Assembly: GCF_001304695.1 (NCBI RefSeq)
Contig: NZ_JFAQ01000051.1
Span: forward strand, 1-49,222
Source of the DNA: Xanthomonas axonopodis
GTDB lineage: Bacteria; Pseudomonadota; Gammaproteobacteria; Xanthomonadales; Xanthomonadaceae
Direction of reading: 5' to 3'
Length of the DNA: 49,222 bases
The notes under the pieces were generated by a model. It made no database searches, was not told where the DNA came from, and worked only from the letters and a program-made list of their open reading frames with translations. The translations under genes were made by a program, and so were the position numbers. Below, piece by piece: positions 1 to 9,922 of the stretch (position 1 is its first letter; each line of letters opens with the position of its first letter).

Positions 1-28
1 GGATTCGGCATTCGGGATTGGGGATTGG
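1..28. repeat. GGGATTC-family short repeat, G-rich orientation
   Basis: The plus strand carries tandem GGGATT-type heptamers (ATTCGGGATTGGGGATTGG). A C-rich copy faces it at 115-144, so the two could pair across about 85 bases. The same pairing occurs at 1291/1366 and 16210/16280, which suggests a mobile palindromic unit of the REP/BIME kind. The rest of bases 29-95 shows no gene; lpxB ends at 96. Confidence 0.7.
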
Positions 29-95
29 CTGAACAAGGGCGACTGGCGCGCCTCTGTGTTGGCGCTATCGGCCTGCGTGTTCGCAGCGAGAATCT

Positions 96-1400
96 TCATG
101 CGTTTGCCCCTGATGAATCCCGAATTCCCACTCCCGAATCCCGGCCCTCCAGCAGCCCAGCCACCGCATCGGCCGCGCGCGCCGACGCATCGCGGCGCAA
201 CTGCGCATGCAGGGCCAGGTAGCGCGGTTGCAGGGCGGCGACCTTGTCGGGGTGTTTGAACCAATCCAGCAGTGCGACGCACAGCTGCTCGGGGGTGCAG
301 TCGTCCTGCATCAGTTCCGTCGCCAGGTCGTCATTGGCCAGGATATTGGGCAGGGCGTAGCGGTTGACCTTGAGCAGGCCCAGCAGCTTGACGATGCGGT
401 AGGTGAGCGGGGCGACCTTGTAGCCGACCACCATCGGGCGCTTGACCAGCATGGCTTCCAGCGTGGCGGTGCCGGAGGCCAGCAGCACCACGTCGGCGGC
501 CAGCATGGCGGTGCGCGCCTGGCCGTCGAGCAGATGCGAGCGCATCACCGGCAGCGACGAGCGTGAGAGTTGCTCGGCCAGAAGTTGCTTGCAGCCCGGA
601 TTGGCGGCCGGTACCAGCACGTGCAGGTTCGGCAGGTGCTCGGACACCAGCCAGGCCGCCTGGAAAAAGGTGTCGCCGAGCCGGCTGATTTCGCCGTGCC
701 GGCTGCCCGGCAGCAATGCCAGGACGGTGCTGGAGGCGGAAAGGCCCAGCGTTGCGCGCGCCGCTGCGCGGTCGGCCTGGTAGGCGATATCGTCGGCCAT
801 CGGGTGGCCGACAAAGCGCGCGTCCACGCCATGCTTGGCGTAGATCGGCGGCTCCATCGGAAACAGGCACAGCACCAGATCGGCGCTGACGCCGATTTTT
901 TCAGCACGCTTCTCGCGCCACGCCCACACCGACGGGCTGACGTAGTGCACGGTCTTGATCCCGCGCTGCTTGAGCCAGCGTTCCACCGGCAGATTGAAAT
1001 CCGGCGCGTCGATGCCGATGAACACGTCCGGCTTCCACGCCAGTACCCGCTCGCGGAAGGCGCTGCGCAGCTTGAGCAGGCGCGGCAAATGCCGCAGCAC
1101 CTCGGTCAGGCCCATCACCGCCAGCTCGCTGGCATCGAACCAGGTCTGGCAACCGACGCCACGCATCGCATCGCCACCGATGCCGACGAATTCGGCAGTG
1201 GGATAGCGCAGCCGCAGCTGCTCGATCAGCCCCGCGCCAAGGATGTCGCCAGAGGCTTCGCCGGCGATCAGCGCGATGCGCGGAGAGCGGAGATTGGGGG
1301 TTGGGGATTGGGGATTGGCCAGCGCGTCGTGCACGACTTGGCCCGGTCTGGTGGGGACGCTTTCCATCCCCAATCCCGAATCCCGAATCCCGGCGTTCAT
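96..1400 (-). CDS. lpxB: lipid-A-disaccharide synthase LpxB
   Basis: Condenses UDP-2,3-diacylglucosamine with lipid X to give the lipid A disaccharide at the inner face of the cytoplasmic membrane. The family N-terminal motif ([11 protein letters not shown]) begins near residue 42, followed by GIGGDAM, the glycosyltransferase-B core, and [10 protein letters not shown] in the second half. The ATG at 1400 overlaps the lpxA stop as ATGA, so translational coupling supports this start, but it adds about 40 residues before the conserved domain. Most of that extension, and the last 15 or so residues, are written by GGGATTC repeat copies (GIRDSGLG near the start, GVGIRDSSG near the end). The enzyme core is therefore framed by repeat-encoded tails. 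A later start at Met12 (1367) is possible. Last visible gene of the lpxD-fabZ-lpxA-lpxB run. Confidence 0.95.
   Translation of the reverse strand: MNAGIRDSGLGMESVPTRPGQVVHDALANPQSPTPNLRSPRIALIAGEASGDILGAGLIEQLRLRYPTAEFVGIGGDAMRGVGCQTWFDASELAVMGLTEVLRHLPRLLKLRSAFRERVLAWKPDVFIGIDAPDFNLPVERWLKQRGIKTVHYVSPSVWAWREKRAEKIGVSADLVLCLFPMEPPIYAKHGVDARFVGHPMADDIAYQADRAAARATLGLSASSTVLALLPGSRHGEISRLGDTFFQAAWLVSEHLPNLHVLVPAANPGCKQLLAEQLSRSSLPVMRSHLLDGQARTAMLAADVVLLASGTATLEAMLVKRPMVVGYKVAPLTYRIVKLLGLLKVNRYALPNILANDDLATELMQDDCTPEQLCVALLDWFKHPDKVAALQPRYLALHAQLRRDASARAADAVAGLLEGRDSGVGIRDSSGANA
115..144. repeat. GGGATTC-family repeat, C-rich orientation, inside lpxB 3' end
   Basis: Tandem GAATCCC/ACTCCCG units lie within the last codons of lpxB and encode its GVGIRDS tail. 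They are the inverted partner of the copy at 1-28. Confidence 0.7.
1291..1393. repeat. Inverted pair of GGGATTC-family repeats inside lpxB 5' end
   Basis: A G-rich arm (1291-1318) and a C-rich arm (1366-1393) face each other across about 47 bases. The whole unit lies in frame in the first 40 codons of lpxB, immediately after the ATGA junction with lpxA. Confidence 0.7.
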
Positions 1401-2188
1401 CGCAACAACGGCCGTTCTGCCGCTTCGATGAACTCGAGCATCCCGCGCACATCCTCACTGCTCTTGGCCTGTTCGGCCAGCTGCAGCTTGGCATCGGCCA
1501 GCGGCAGGCCGGCCACGTACAGCGTGCGGTAGGCGCGCTTGATCGCGGTGATGCGTTCTGCGTCGAAACCGCGACGCTTGAGCCCCTCGCTATTGATGCC
1601 GCGCGGGCGGCCCAACGAATCGCTGCCCACCATGGTGAACGGCGGCACGTCGCCGTTGGTCAGCGCGCCCATGCCCAGGAAGGCGTGGGCGCCGATGCGG
1701 CAGAACTGATGCGCGCCGGCAAAGCCGCTGATGATCACGTAGTCGCCAACGGTGACGTGGCCGGCCAGCGTGGTGTTGTTGGAGAACACGCAGTGGTCGC
1801 CCACATGGCAGTCGTGCGCCACGTGCGTATAGGCCAGCATCCAGTTGTCGTTGCCGACCACGGTGATGCCGCCGCCGCCGCCGGTGCCGCGACTGATGGT
1901 GACGAATTCGCGGATCACGTTGACGTCGCCGATCACCAGTTCGGTGCGCTCGCCGGCGTACTTCTTGTCCTGCGGTTCGCCGCCGATCGCAGCGTGGCCG
2001 ATGAAGCGGTTGTTGCGACCGATTCGGGTCGGGCCGTGGATCGAGCAATGTGGCCCCACCTCGGTGCCCGCCCCGATCTGCACATCGGCACCGATCAGCG
2101 AGAAGGCGCCGACGCGGACGTCGTCTGCCAGCGTTGCCGATGGATCGATGACCGCCGTCGGATGAATCAAAGGTGTTGAATCGCGCAT
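1397..2188 (-). CDS. lpxA: UDP-N-acetylglucosamine acyltransferase LpxA
   Basis: First step of lipid A synthesis: transfer of a 3-hydroxyacyl chain from ACP to UDP-GlcNAc in the cytosol. The 263-residue length is normal for the family. The N-terminal two thirds is a left-handed parallel beta-helix of hexapeptide repeats ([24 protein letters not shown]). The catalytic histidine sits in the conserved stretch [12 protein letters not shown]. The C-terminal helical domain follows. It begins 25 bases after fabZ and overlaps lpxB by four bases. Confidence 0.97.
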   Translation of the reverse strand: MRDSTPLIHPTAVIDPSATLADDVRVGAFSLIGADVQIGAGTEVGPHCSIHGPTRIGRNNRFIGHAAIGGEPQDKKYAGERTELVIGDVNVIREFVTISRGTGGGGGITVVGNDNWMLAYTHVAHDCHVGDHCVFSNNTTLAGHVTVGDYVIISGFAGAHQFCRIGAHAFLGMGALTNGDVPPFTMVGSDSLGRPRGINSEGLKRRGFDAERITAIKRAYRTLYVAGLPLADAKLQLAEQAKSSEDVRGMLEFIEAAERPLLR

Positions 2189-2213
2189 CGTGTCTTACTC
2201 CGAAAGCGGGTGA

Positions 2214-2672
2214 TTACCTGGCGCCGGCGCACATCACCTCGGCACTGGCCACCACTTCGCCATCGACCTTGGCTTCACCGTAGAAGCATCCCACATTGCG
2301 GATCAGGCGCTTCATCTGCACCTCCATGATCAACACGTCACCCGGGACCACCTGCTTGTTGAAGCGGGCCTTGTCCACCTTGACCATATAGAACAGCTGC
2401 GACAAGGCATCGCGGCCCAGACCGAGCTGGGTCATCACGCCGCCGACCTGCGCCAGCGCCTCGATGATCAGCACGCCAGGCATCACCGGACGGTTCGGAA
2501 AATGGCCCTGGAAGAACGGCTCGTTGATGCTGACGTTCTTCTGCGCCACGATCCACTTGGTTTCAAGATCGAGTTCGAGGATGCGGTCGACCAGCAGAAA
2601 CGGGTAACGGTGAGGGAGCAGCGTCTGGATTTGACTGACGTCGATCGGCAGTTCGTAAACGTGATGGCTCAT
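2214..2672 (-). CDS. fabZ: 3-hydroxyacyl-ACP dehydratase FabZ
   Basis: Dehydrates 3-hydroxyacyl-ACP in type II fatty acid elongation, competing with LpxA and LpxD for the same hydroxyacyl-ACP pool. It is 152 residues with a single hotdog fold. The active-site signature [20 protein letters not shown] carries His57 and Glu71. Its ATG overlaps the lpxD stop (ATGA), so the two are translationally coupled. Confidence 0.97.
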   Translation of the reverse strand: MSHHVYELPIDVSQIQTLLPHRYPFLLVDRILELDLETKWIVAQKNVSINEPFFQGHFPNRPVMPGVLIIEALAQVGGVMTQLGLGRDALSQLFYMVKVDKARFNKQVVPGDVLIMEVQMKRLIRNVGCFYGEAKVDGEVVASAEVMCAGAR

Positions 2673-3682
2673 GCTTTCTCCTTGCCCACAGCCAGGATGC
2701 GTCTCGCGAGCACATCAAGCTGCTTGAAGCGCGCGGCGTTTTTGCGCCACGTGCGATTGTCGGTGAGAGGGGTGCCGGACGAATACTCGCCCGGCTCATG
2801 GATGGAATTACGCACGACAGACTTGCCGGTGATCACCACCTTGTCGCAGATCTCCAGGTGACCGACCACGCCGACATGCCCGCCAAGCAGGCAATAACGG
2901 CCGATCTTGGCGCTGCCGGCAATGCCGGTACAGCCGGCAATCGCACTGTGCGCGCCGATGCGGCAGTTGTGCGCGATCTGCACCAGGTTGTCCACGCGCA
3001 CGTCTTCTTCCAGCACGGTGTCTTCCAGCGCGCCGCGGTCGATGCAGGTGTTGGCGCCGATTTCGCAGTCATCGCCGATCACCACACCGCCGAGCTGGGG
3101 CACCTTGATCCAGTGCCCGGCATCCATGGCCAGGCCGAAGCCATCGGCGCCGATCACCGCGCCGGGGTGGATGCGCACGCGCTTGCCCAACCGCACGCGG
3201 GTGACCAGGGTGACGCGGGCAAGCAGCTCGCTGCCCTGGTCCACGACGCAGTCCTCGCCAATGATGCTGCCGGTGCCGATCACGCAGCCATCGCCCACGC
3301 GACTACGCGCGCCAATGCTGACGAACGGACCGACATACGCGGTGGCCGAGACCTGGGCGGTCGGGTCGATCACCGCAGAGGCATGGATGCCCGGTTCGCG
3401 CTCCGGTGCCACATCGAACAGCGCGGCGATCTTGGCGAATGCGGTATACGGGTCCTTGGCGACCAGCGCGGTGCCTTTGGCGGCGTCGGCATCGTCGGCA
3501 CGCAGCACCACGACAGCGGCCTGGGTGTCGGCCAGTTGCGGACGATAGCGTGGGTTGGACAGGAAGCTCAGCTGGCCTGCGCCTGCATGGGCCAGGGTGG
3601 CGACGCCGCTGACTTCGGTGGTGCGGTCACCGACGACGGTCAACCCGAATTGTTCGGCAATCGCACTGGCGGTCAATCGCAT
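2669..3682 (-). CDS. lpxD: UDP-3-O-acyl-glucosamine N-acyltransferase LpxD
   Basis: Adds the second hydroxyacyl chain to UDP-3-O-acylglucosamine in lipid A synthesis. It is 337 residues: an N-terminal uridine-binding domain (to about residue 100), then a long hexapeptide-repeat beta-helix (HASAVIDPTAQVSATAYVG). The catalytic histidine is in VQIAHNCRIGAHSAIAGC, with a C-terminal helix after it. First gene of the lpx run. About 400 bases and a strong terminator separate it from bamA, so a promoter of its own is likely, although no clear -35/-10 pair was found. The short palindrome CCAACAGTTGG at 3737-3747 lies upstream. Confidence 0.96.
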   Translation of the reverse strand: MRLTASAIAEQFGLTVVGDRTTEVSGVATLAHAGAGQLSFLSNPRYRPQLADTQAAVVVLRADDADAAKGTALVAKDPYTAFAKIAALFDVAPEREPGIHASAVIDPTAQVSATAYVGPFVSIGARSRVGDGCVIGTGSIIGEDCVVDQGSELLARVTLVTRVRLGKRVRIHPGAVIGADGFGLAMDAGHWIKVPQLGGVVIGDDCEIGANTCIDRGALEDTVLEEDVRVDNLVQIAHNCRIGAHSAIAGCTGIAGSAKIGRYCLLGGHVGVVGHLEICDKVVITGKSVVRNSIHEPGEYSSGTPLTDNRTWRKNAARFKQLDVLARRILAVGKEKA

Positions 3683-3809
3683 CAGGGTAAACCTCGCGTA
3701 AACGGTAAGTGGCTGGTTTAGCAGGGGAAAACGTCGCCAACAGTTGGCTCAACAGTCAAAAGTATTGCTTGCCGGGCCGTAACGATGCGGCGGCCCCAGG
3801 AAGAAACAT

Positions 3810-4002
3810 ATGAAAACCGTTCTCTCCATTTTCGGTAGCGTGATCCTGCGGAGTGCAAGTCACCAGTGCGTCGGCCGACGATTTCGCGCAGCAGCACACC
3901 AACGCGCTGAGCTTCTGGAACCAGCAGTTGCAATGCTTGGACGCATCCGATTGGGATGCCACCGCCACCTGCCTGGGCAATGTCTGGAACAACGACTTCT
4001 GA
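3810..4002 (+). pseudogene. small secreted protein gene with a one-base frameshift
   Basis: The ATG at 3810 has a good Shine-Dalgarno (AGGAAG, six bases upstream) and opens a signal-peptide-like start (MKTVLSIFGSVI). The frame then degenerates. Removing one base of the CC at about 3850 restores a continuous 63-codon reading frame. It runs through a cleavage-site-like TSASA and a mature part with FWNQQLQCLDASDW and CLGNVWNNDF, ending at TGA 4000-4002. Two cysteines remain in the mature part. I do not recognise the family. It could be a genuine pseudogene or a sequencing error. It lies opposite to its neighbours, in the slot where skp/ompH is found in many gammaproteobacteria. Confidence 0.5.
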
Positions 4003-4030
4003 CGCTGTTACATACCAGGGTGTTCAAACA

Positions 4031-4064
4031 ACAATGGCGGCCCGGGCATCCGGGCCGCCATTGT
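4031..4064 (-). terminator. intrinsic terminator after bamA
   Basis: A perfect 15-bp inverted repeat (ACAATGGCGGCCCGG and its complement, loop GCAT) starts 15 bases beyond the bamA stop. On the minus strand a T-rich run (TGTTTG) follows. It should uncouple bamA from lpxD. Confidence 0.8.
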
Positions 4065-4078
4065 GATGCGTGCCAATC

Positions 4079-6445
4079 TTAGAACTGGCTGCCGAAGGTG
4101 AACTGCAGACGCTCGATCTGGTCGTTGTCTTCCTTCTTCAGCGGGAATGCATAGCTGATCGAAATGGGGCCGACCGGCGCGCGCCACAACAGCGCCACAC
4201 CGGTGGAGGCACGCAGTTCGTTGGCCTTGAAGTTGTCCACGCCGTTGTACACGTTGCCGAAGTCGAAGAACGCCGAAATGCGCGCCGACGGGCTGTCGAA
4301 CAGCTTGGGGAAATACATTTCCACCGAACCCACCGTCTTGAACGACCCACCCAGCGGCTGGCCGCGGTTGTAGTTCAAGGTGCGTTCCGAGCGTGGACCT
4401 AAAGTGTTGTCTTCAAAGCCGCGCACCGAATTGGTGCCGCCGGCGTAGAAGTTCTCGTAGAACGGCAGTCCGCTCGCGGTGACTGTGCGGGTGCTGCCAT
4501 CCGGGTTGGTCAGCACGCGGGTGGTGTCCTTCCCGTAACTGTCGCCATAGCCCAATTCGAAGCGGGTGTTCATCACCAGTGCGGGAATGATCGGCCAGTA
4601 CTTGGAGATCTGGTAGTTGAGCTTGTAGTACTCGACCGTGGAGCCGGGCAGGGTGGTTTCCAGGCCCACACGTTGGTACAGGCCGCGCGTTGGCATGAAA
4701 AAATCGTTGCGGGTGTCGCGCGCCCAGCCTAATTCGGTGCGCCAGGCATGGAAGGTGCGCGAACCGACTGTATCGATGTAGTCGATGATCGACTGAGGAG
4801 TTTGGCCCTGGAAGGTATTGATCTGATTGCTGTCGATGCCGAACATCACTGAGACGGTATCGTTCTCGGTAATCGGCACGCCGAACACCACCTGCGCCGA
4901 ACCGTTCTTGCTGTTGTACTGGGCGGTGTTGAAGTCCGAATAATCCAGCGAACGCCAGGACAGGTTGTAGCCCAGCGACACGCCGTCGTCGGTAAAGAAC
5001 GGGTTGGTGTAGGAGAACGCATAACGCTGCTGATAGCTGCTGCGCGAGGCCTCCACTGCCACGCGGTTACCGCCACCCAGGAAGTTGTTTTGCGACAACT
5101 GCACCGAGGTGGTTACACCGAAGCTCTGCGAGTAACCCACACCGAACACGAAGCTGCCGGAGGTGGTCTCCTTGACGTTGTAGACCACGTCGACCTGGTC
5201 GTTGCTGCCGGGCACCGCGGGCGTTTCCACGTCCACGCTTTCGAAGTAGCCCAGGCGCTGCAGGCGGATCTTGGAACGGTCGATCGCCGCCTGCGAGTAC
5301 CAGGTGTTTTCGAACTGGCGCATTTCGCGGCGCAACACTTCGTCGGAGGTGCGGCTATTGCCCTTATAGAGGATGCGGCGCACGGTCACGCGCGGGCCGG
5401 GCACCACCTGCAGGTTCACTGCCACGGTGCGGTCTTCGCGGTTCGGCGTCGGGATCGGGTTGACCTTGGCGAACGCGTAACCGACGTTGCTCAGCGTGTT
5501 GGTGATCGCATCGGAGGTGTACTCCAGCAACGCACGCGAGAAGATGTCGCCGGCCTTGGGGATCACCAGGCGCTCGATGTCGGCCTGCGGCAGGATGGTG
5601 TCGCCGGTGACCTTGATCTCGGAAATCTTGTACTGCTCACCCTCCGTGACGCCGGCGCTGATGAACATGTCGCGCTTGTCGGGGCTGATCGAGACCTGGG
5701 TGGAATCGATGCTGAAGTCGACATAGCCGCGGTCCAGGTACCAGGAGTTGAGCTTTTCCAGGTCGCCGGACATCTTTTCCTTGGAGTACTGGTCGTCGCG
5801 GCGGTACCACGAGGCCCAGTTGTGCTCCTTGGATTCCCAGTTGTCCAGGATGTCCTCGTTGGCGAACTTTTCCGTACCGATCAGGTTGACGTGGCGGATC
5901 TTGGCCGCCTTGCCTTCCTTGATCGCAATCGCCACGTCGACGCGGTTGCGGTCCAGCGGGCTCACCGTCGGGGTGATTTCCACGTTGTACTTGCCGCGGT
6001 TGTTGTACTGTCGGGTCAGTTCCTGGGTCACGCGGTCCAGGCTCAGGCGATCGAAGGTGCCGCCCTCGGACAGGCCGATGTCACCCAGGCCCTTGAGCAG
6101 TTCCTCGGACTTGATGTCCTTGTTGCCGGTCACGGTGAGCTTGTTGATCGCCGGGCGCTCCTTGACCGTGATGACCAGGATGTTGCCCTGGCGGTCCAGC
6201 TGCACGTCCTCGAAGAAGCCGGTGCGATAGAGCGCACGGATCGCGTCGGCCACCTTCGCATCGTCCACGGTATCGCCGCGGTTCACCAGCAGATAGGTGA
6301 ATACGGTGCCGGAAGCGATGCGCTGCAGGCCGTCGACGCGGATGTCGTTGGCAACGAACGGCTCGACGGCCAGAGCAACGGCCGGCAGGCTGAGACCGGC
6401 GGCAAGAGCGAGGGCAAGCAGGCGGCGAGTGGGAAGACGCGTCAT
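4079..6445 (-). CDS. bamA: outer membrane protein assembly factor BamA
   Basis: Essential Omp85 barrel that inserts beta-barrel proteins into the outer membrane. It is 788 residues from ATG 6445, which opens a classic signal peptide (MTRLPTRRLLALALAAGLS, cleavage near AVALA). Five POTRA domains follow from VANDIRVDGLQR to about residue 425. The C-terminal barrel has the lid-loop motif SVRGFEDNTLGP and ends in a terminal Phe (FGSQF). The frame is open upstream with another ATG at the edge of rseP (MKLLHSF), but that would bury the signal peptide. It follows rseP by 83 bases, the usual arrangement. Confidence 0.97.
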   Translation of the reverse strand: MTRLPTRRLLALALAAGLSLPAVALAVEPFVANDIRVDGLQRIASGTVFTYLLVNRGDTVDDAKVADAIRALYRTGFFEDVQLDRQGNILVITVKERPAINKLTVTGNKDIKSEELLKGLGDIGLSEGGTFDRLSLDRVTQELTRQYNNRGKYNVEITPTVSPLDRNRVDVAIAIKEGKAAKIRHVNLIGTEKFANEDILDNWESKEHNWASWYRRDDQYSKEKMSGDLEKLNSWYLDRGYVDFSIDSTQVSISPDKRDMFISAGVTEGEQYKISEIKVTGDTILPQADIERLVIPKAGDIFSRALLEYTSDAITNTLSNVGYAFAKVNPIPTPNREDRTVAVNLQVVPGPRVTVRRILYKGNSRTSDEVLRREMRQFENTWYSQAAIDRSKIRLQRLGYFESVDVETPAVPGSNDQVDVVYNVKETTSGSFVFGVGYSQSFGVTTSVQLSQNNFLGGGNRVAVEASRSSYQQRYAFSYTNPFFTDDGVSLGYNLSWRSLDYSDFNTAQYNSKNGSAQVVFGVPITENDTVSVMFGIDSNQINTFQGQTPQSIIDYIDTVGSRTFHAWRTELGWARDTRNDFFMPTRGLYQRVGLETTLPGSTVEYYKLNYQISKYWPIIPALVMNTRFELGYGDSYGKDTTRVLTNPDGSTRTVTASGLPFYENFYAGGTNSVRGFEDNTLGPRSERTLNYNRGQPLGGSFKTVGSVEMYFPKLFDSPSARISAFFDFGNVYNGVDNFKANELRASTGVALLWRAPVGPISISYAFPLKKEDNDQIERLQFTFGSQF

Positions 6446-6528
6446 GTCACATCCGGTTGGAGTCGTATTCGGGTGTTGCTGGATGCCGGCGTATGACGAC
6501 GACAACAGGCGGAAAGAGTGGAGCAGCT

Positions 6529-7875
6529 TCATCGTGGAACCAGGCCGAGGATGTCGTTGTAGAACGCCAGTCCCATCAACCCGGCCAGGACCGCCAGGCC
6601 GACGTATTGTCCGGCAATCATGGCCCGTTCGCTGATCGGGCTGCCCTTGATCAACTCGATAAGGTAATACAGCAGATGCCCACCGTCCAAGATCGGGATG
6701 GGCATCAGGTTGATGATCGCCAGGCTCAGCGACAGCAACCCGAGGAAATACAGGAACCAGTCGAGCCCGCGTTCGGCCGAGGCATTGGCGGCGCGCGCGA
6801 TGGTGATCGGGCCGGAGATGTTCTTGACCGAGGCCTGGCCGGTCAGCATGCGCTTCATCATGCCCAGCGAATCGGCAGTCATCCGGCCGGTTTCGCGGAT
6901 CGCGGCCGGCACGGCGGCGAACAGCCCGTACTGCTGGCGGCTGTCGTATTCCGGCGCCGGGGCGGCGGCCGGACGCACGCCGATCATCCATTGGCCCTGC
7001 GGCGACTTGCGCGGGGCGATTTCCAGCGCCAGCCGGTCCTCGCCGCGTGCCACCTCGATCATGCCCGGCCCGCCGTGGGCGCCCAGCGCCTGCACCTGCG
7101 GAATGATGTCTTCGGCCGAGAGGATCGGCTGGCCGTCGATGGCCACGATGCGGTCGCCCGGCTTGAGCAGGCCATCGGCCACCGAGCCCTTCACCACGTC
7201 GGCAATCACCGGTGGCTGCAGCATGAACTGCCAACCGATGCCGGCCAGCGAAGCCACGCGGCGCTCGTCGAAGCCGACCGGCAACTGCGACAGGCGCAAG
7301 GTGTGTTCGCTGCTGCTCGCAGCGTTGGAGTCGGTCAGCACGCGCACATCGCGCCTGTCCATTGCCGCGGTGGTGAGCTGCATGCTGGCGTCGCTCCAAC
7401 TGCTCACGCTGCGGCCGTCGATGCGCACGATGCGCTCGCCCGGGGTCAGCCCGGCTTCGGCGGCAAGGCCGTCGACGCGGCCGACGGTGGCCGAATAATC
7501 CTGCTTGCCGACCACGAACATCGCCCACAGCATCGCCATGCACAGCAACAGGTTGGCGATGGGGCCTGCCGCGACGATCGCGATGCGCTGCCACACGGTC
7601 TTGCGATTGAAGGCCTGGTCCTGCTCGGCCGGATGCACGTCGCCTTCGCGCTCGTCGAGCATTTTGATGTAGCCGCCCAGCGGGATCGCGGCAACCACGA
7701 ACTCGGTGCCGTGACGGTCGCGGCGCATCCACAGCGGTTTGCCGAAGCCCACCGAAAAGCGCAGCACCTTGACGCCGCAGCGCCGCGCGACCCAGAAATG
7801 CCCGAATTCGTGAAAGGTCACCAGCACGCCCAGGCTGACGATCATCCACCAGACCGAACCGATGAAATCACCCAT
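6529..7875 (-). CDS. rseP: site-2 protease RseP
   Basis: Intramembrane zinc metalloprotease that cleaves anti-sigma factor RseA and remnant signal peptides. It is 448 residues. The HExxH motif HEFGH (His22, Glu23, His26) lies in the first membrane segment. PDZ regions occupy the periplasmic middle (GERIVRIDGRSV, GDRIVAIDGQPI). The conserved C-terminal segment NLMPIPILDGGHLLYYLIEL contains the third metal ligand. It sits between dxr and bamA as in many proteobacteria. Confidence 0.96.
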   Translation of the reverse strand: MGDFIGSVWWMIVSLGVLVTFHEFGHFWVARRCGVKVLRFSVGFGKPLWMRRDRHGTEFVVAAIPLGGYIKMLDEREGDVHPAEQDQAFNRKTVWQRIAIVAAGPIANLLLCMAMLWAMFVVGKQDYSATVGRVDGLAAEAGLTPGERIVRIDGRSVSSWSDASMQLTTAAMDRRDVRVLTDSNAASSSEHTLRLSQLPVGFDERRVASLAGIGWQFMLQPPVIADVVKGSVADGLLKPGDRIVAIDGQPILSAEDIIPQVQALGAHGGPGMIEVARGEDRLALEIAPRKSPQGQWMIGVRPAAAPAPEYDSRQQYGLFAAVPAAIRETGRMTADSLGMMKRMLTGQASVKNISGPITIARAANASAERGLDWFLYFLGLLSLSLAIINLMPIPILDGGHLLYYLIELIKGSPISERAMIAGQYVGLAVLAGLMGLAFYNDILGLVPR

Positions 7876-7901
7876 GTGTGCAGCTCGCGTGCGTGGAACG
7901 A

Positions 7902-9092
7902 TCAGGCATGAAGGGCGTGGTGGGCGAGGGCGCGTTCAGTGATTTGCCGGGCTTGCGCATCGGCAAAAAGCAGTGTGTCGAGGGAATCGGCATTGTGCCG
8001 CTGGAGCGTTGTCAGCGTGTGTTCGACCAACGCAGGGATCGCTAGGAAACCCACCTGGCCCTGAAGAAACGCTGAAACAGCCACTTCATTGGCCGCGTTC
8101 AGGATCGCCGGGGCGGTGCCGCCAGCACGTAACGCGTCCCAGGCCAGGCGCAGACACGGGAAGGCGGCGGTGTCGGGTGCCTCGAAATCCAGCCGGCCCT
8201 GGGTCAGCAGGTCCAGTCCGGCGACACCGGATTCGACCCGCTCCGGCCAGGCAAGGCCCACCGCCAGGGTGGTGCGCATGTCCGGCAGGCCCAACTGGGC
8301 AAGGGTGGAGCCGTCTACGAATTCCACCAGCGAATGCACCAGGCTCTGCGGATGCACCAGCACATCGATCTGCTCGCCCGTCAGGCCGAACAGATGGTGC
8401 GCCTCGATGACTTCCAGGCCCTTGTTCATCAAAGTGGCCGAATCCACCGAGATCTTTGGACCCATCGACCATTTGGGATGCGCTACCGCCTGCGCAGGCG
8501 TGACCGCGGCCAGCGCGGCGCGGTCCCAGCCGCGGAACGGCCCACCCGAGGCAGTCAGGATGACCCGCCGCACGCCGCGGCTGCCGTCGCACGAGCGCAG
8601 GCATTGGAAGATGGCGCTGTGTTCGCTGTCGATCGGGATGATTTCAGCGCCGGCGGCGGCTGCGGTGCGGGTCAGCAGCTCGCCGGCCAGCACCAGGGAT
8701 TCCTTGTTGGCCAGCAACAGGCGCTTGCCGGCGCGCGCCGCCGCCAGGGTGGACGGCAGCCCGGCCGCACCCACGATCGCCGCCACCACGGTGTCGCACG
8801 CATCGCCGCTCGCCAGTGCGTCCAACGCCTCGGCGCCGGCATGCGCCCGGGTCGCCAGGCCCAGTGTGTGCAGGCCATCGCGCAGCGCCGGGTACAGCGC
8901 CGTATCGGCAATCACTGCATGCGCGGGCCGGTAGGTGGCGCACAGCGCCAGCAGCGCATCGACCTTGCTGCCGGCCGACAGCACGCTGGCGCGCAGCCGC
9001 TCGGGGTGGCGCGCGATCACGTCCAGTGCCGATGCGCCGATCGAGCCGGTGGCGCCGAAGACGGCGACCTGACAGGGAGAAGAGCCACTCAT
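7902..9092 (-). CDS. dxr: 1-deoxy-D-xylulose-5-phosphate reductoisomerase
   Basis: NADPH-dependent second step of the MEP isoprenoid pathway, feeding undecaprenyl phosphate synthesis by the nearby uppS. It is 396 residues from ATG 9092. Visible motifs are the nucleotide-binding [22 protein letters not shown], the metal site [21 protein letters not shown] and [20 protein letters not shown]. The start follows cdsA's stop by two bases. Confidence 0.97.
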   Translation of the reverse strand: MSGSSPCQVAVFGATGSIGASALDVIARHPERLRASVLSAGSKVDALLALCATYRPAHAVIADTALYPALRDGLHTLGLATRAHAGAEALDALASGDACDTVVAAIVGAAGLPSTLAAARAGKRLLLANKESLVLAGELLTRTAAAAGAEIIPIDSEHSAIFQCLRSCDGSRGVRRVILTASGGPFRGWDRAALAAVTPAQAVAHPKWSMGPKISVDSATLMNKGLEVIEAHHLFGLTGEQIDVLVHPQSLVHSLVEFVDGSTLAQLGLPDMRTTLAVGLAWPERVESGVAGLDLLTQGRLDFEAPDTAAFPCLRLAWDALRAGGTAPAILNAANEVAVSAFLQGQVGFLAIPALVEHTLTTLQRHNADSLDTLLFADAQARQITERALAHHALHA

Positions 9093-9094
9093 GC

Positions 9095-9922
9095 CTAGAA
9101 TCCGAGAATTTCCTTGCCAAGTGCGAACACCGGCAGCGCAGCGAGCACACCATCGATGCGGTCCAGCACGCCGCCATGGCCCGGAATCAGCGTGCCCGAG
9201 TCCTTGGCGCCGGCATGGCGCTTGAGCAGGCTTTCGAACAGGTCGCCCAGCACCGACGCCAGCACCGCCAGCGCGGAAACTAGTACCAGTTGCGGCACAT
9301 GCGCCAGCGTCAGCCCGGCCAGCCAGCCGAACGCGCAGGCAACCGCAATCCCGGCGAGCAGGCCTCCAAGCAACCCTTCGATCGTCTTGTTGGGACTGAC
9401 CCGCGGCGCCAGCTTGTGCTTGCCGAACGCGCGGCCGGCGAAATAGGCGCCGGAGTCGGCCGCCCACACCATGGTCAGCGCGGTCAGCAACCACAGGTTG
9501 CCCTTGTCCGGGCTGGCATGCAGCAACACCAGCGCCGCCCATGCCGGCAGCACCGCCAGGGTGCCGGCGGCCAGCTTGAGTGCGCGCGCCTGGCCGTTGC
9601 CATGATCGGCGCCGAAGGTGAAAAAGCGCAGCCACAGCAGCGCCAACAGCCACCACGCCACGCCCATCAGCGACGCAATCTGGAACAGCACCATAGAACC
9701 GGCCGAGGCCCACACCATCAGCACCATCAGCAGCAGATTGAGCATCAGCAACACGGTGCGCGGCAGGCTGTCGTCGATGCCGGAGAGCTTGAGCCACTCC
9801 CACAGACCGGTCAGGAACAGGACCGCTGCCAGCGCTGCCAGCCATTGGGTGGGCAGCAGCACGATCGCGCAAATCGCGAGCGGCGCCATGATCAGCGCAG
9901 CAATCACGCGAGTCTTAGTCAT
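9095..9922 (-). CDS. cdsA: phosphatidate cytidylyltransferase CdsA
   Basis: Makes CDP-diacylglycerol from CTP and phosphatidic acid for all membrane phospholipids. It is 275 residues and strongly hydrophobic, with about eight membrane segments. The family signature near the C-terminus is intact ([11 protein letters not shown] then [12 protein letters not shown]). Its ATG overlaps the uppS stop. Confidence 0.96.
   Translation of the reverse strand: MTKTRVIAALIMAPLAICAIVLLPTQWLAALAAVLFLTGLWEWLKLSGIDDSLPRTVLLMLNLLLMVLMVWASAGSMVLFQIASLMGVAWWLLALLWLRFFTFGADHGNGQARALKLAAGTLAVLPAWAALVLLHASPDKGNLWLLTALTMVWAADSGAYFAGRAFGKHKLAPRVSPNKTIEGLLGGLLAGIAVACAFGWLAGLTLAHVPQLVLVSALAVLASVLGDLFESLLKRHAGAKDSGTLIPGHGGVLDRIDGVLAALPVFALGKEILGF

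Noticed and set aside
3737-3747. CCAACAGTTGG palindrome upstream of lpxD as an operator
   Set aside because: It is too short and common to claim without conservation or a candidate regulator.
5090-6496. Long plus-strand frame opposite bamA
   Set aside because: There is no ribosome site or family resemblance, and bamA is certain.
6445-7849. Extension of the bamA frame back through rseP
   Set aside because: It is only open because of GC bias. The signal peptide at 6445 fixes the bamA start.
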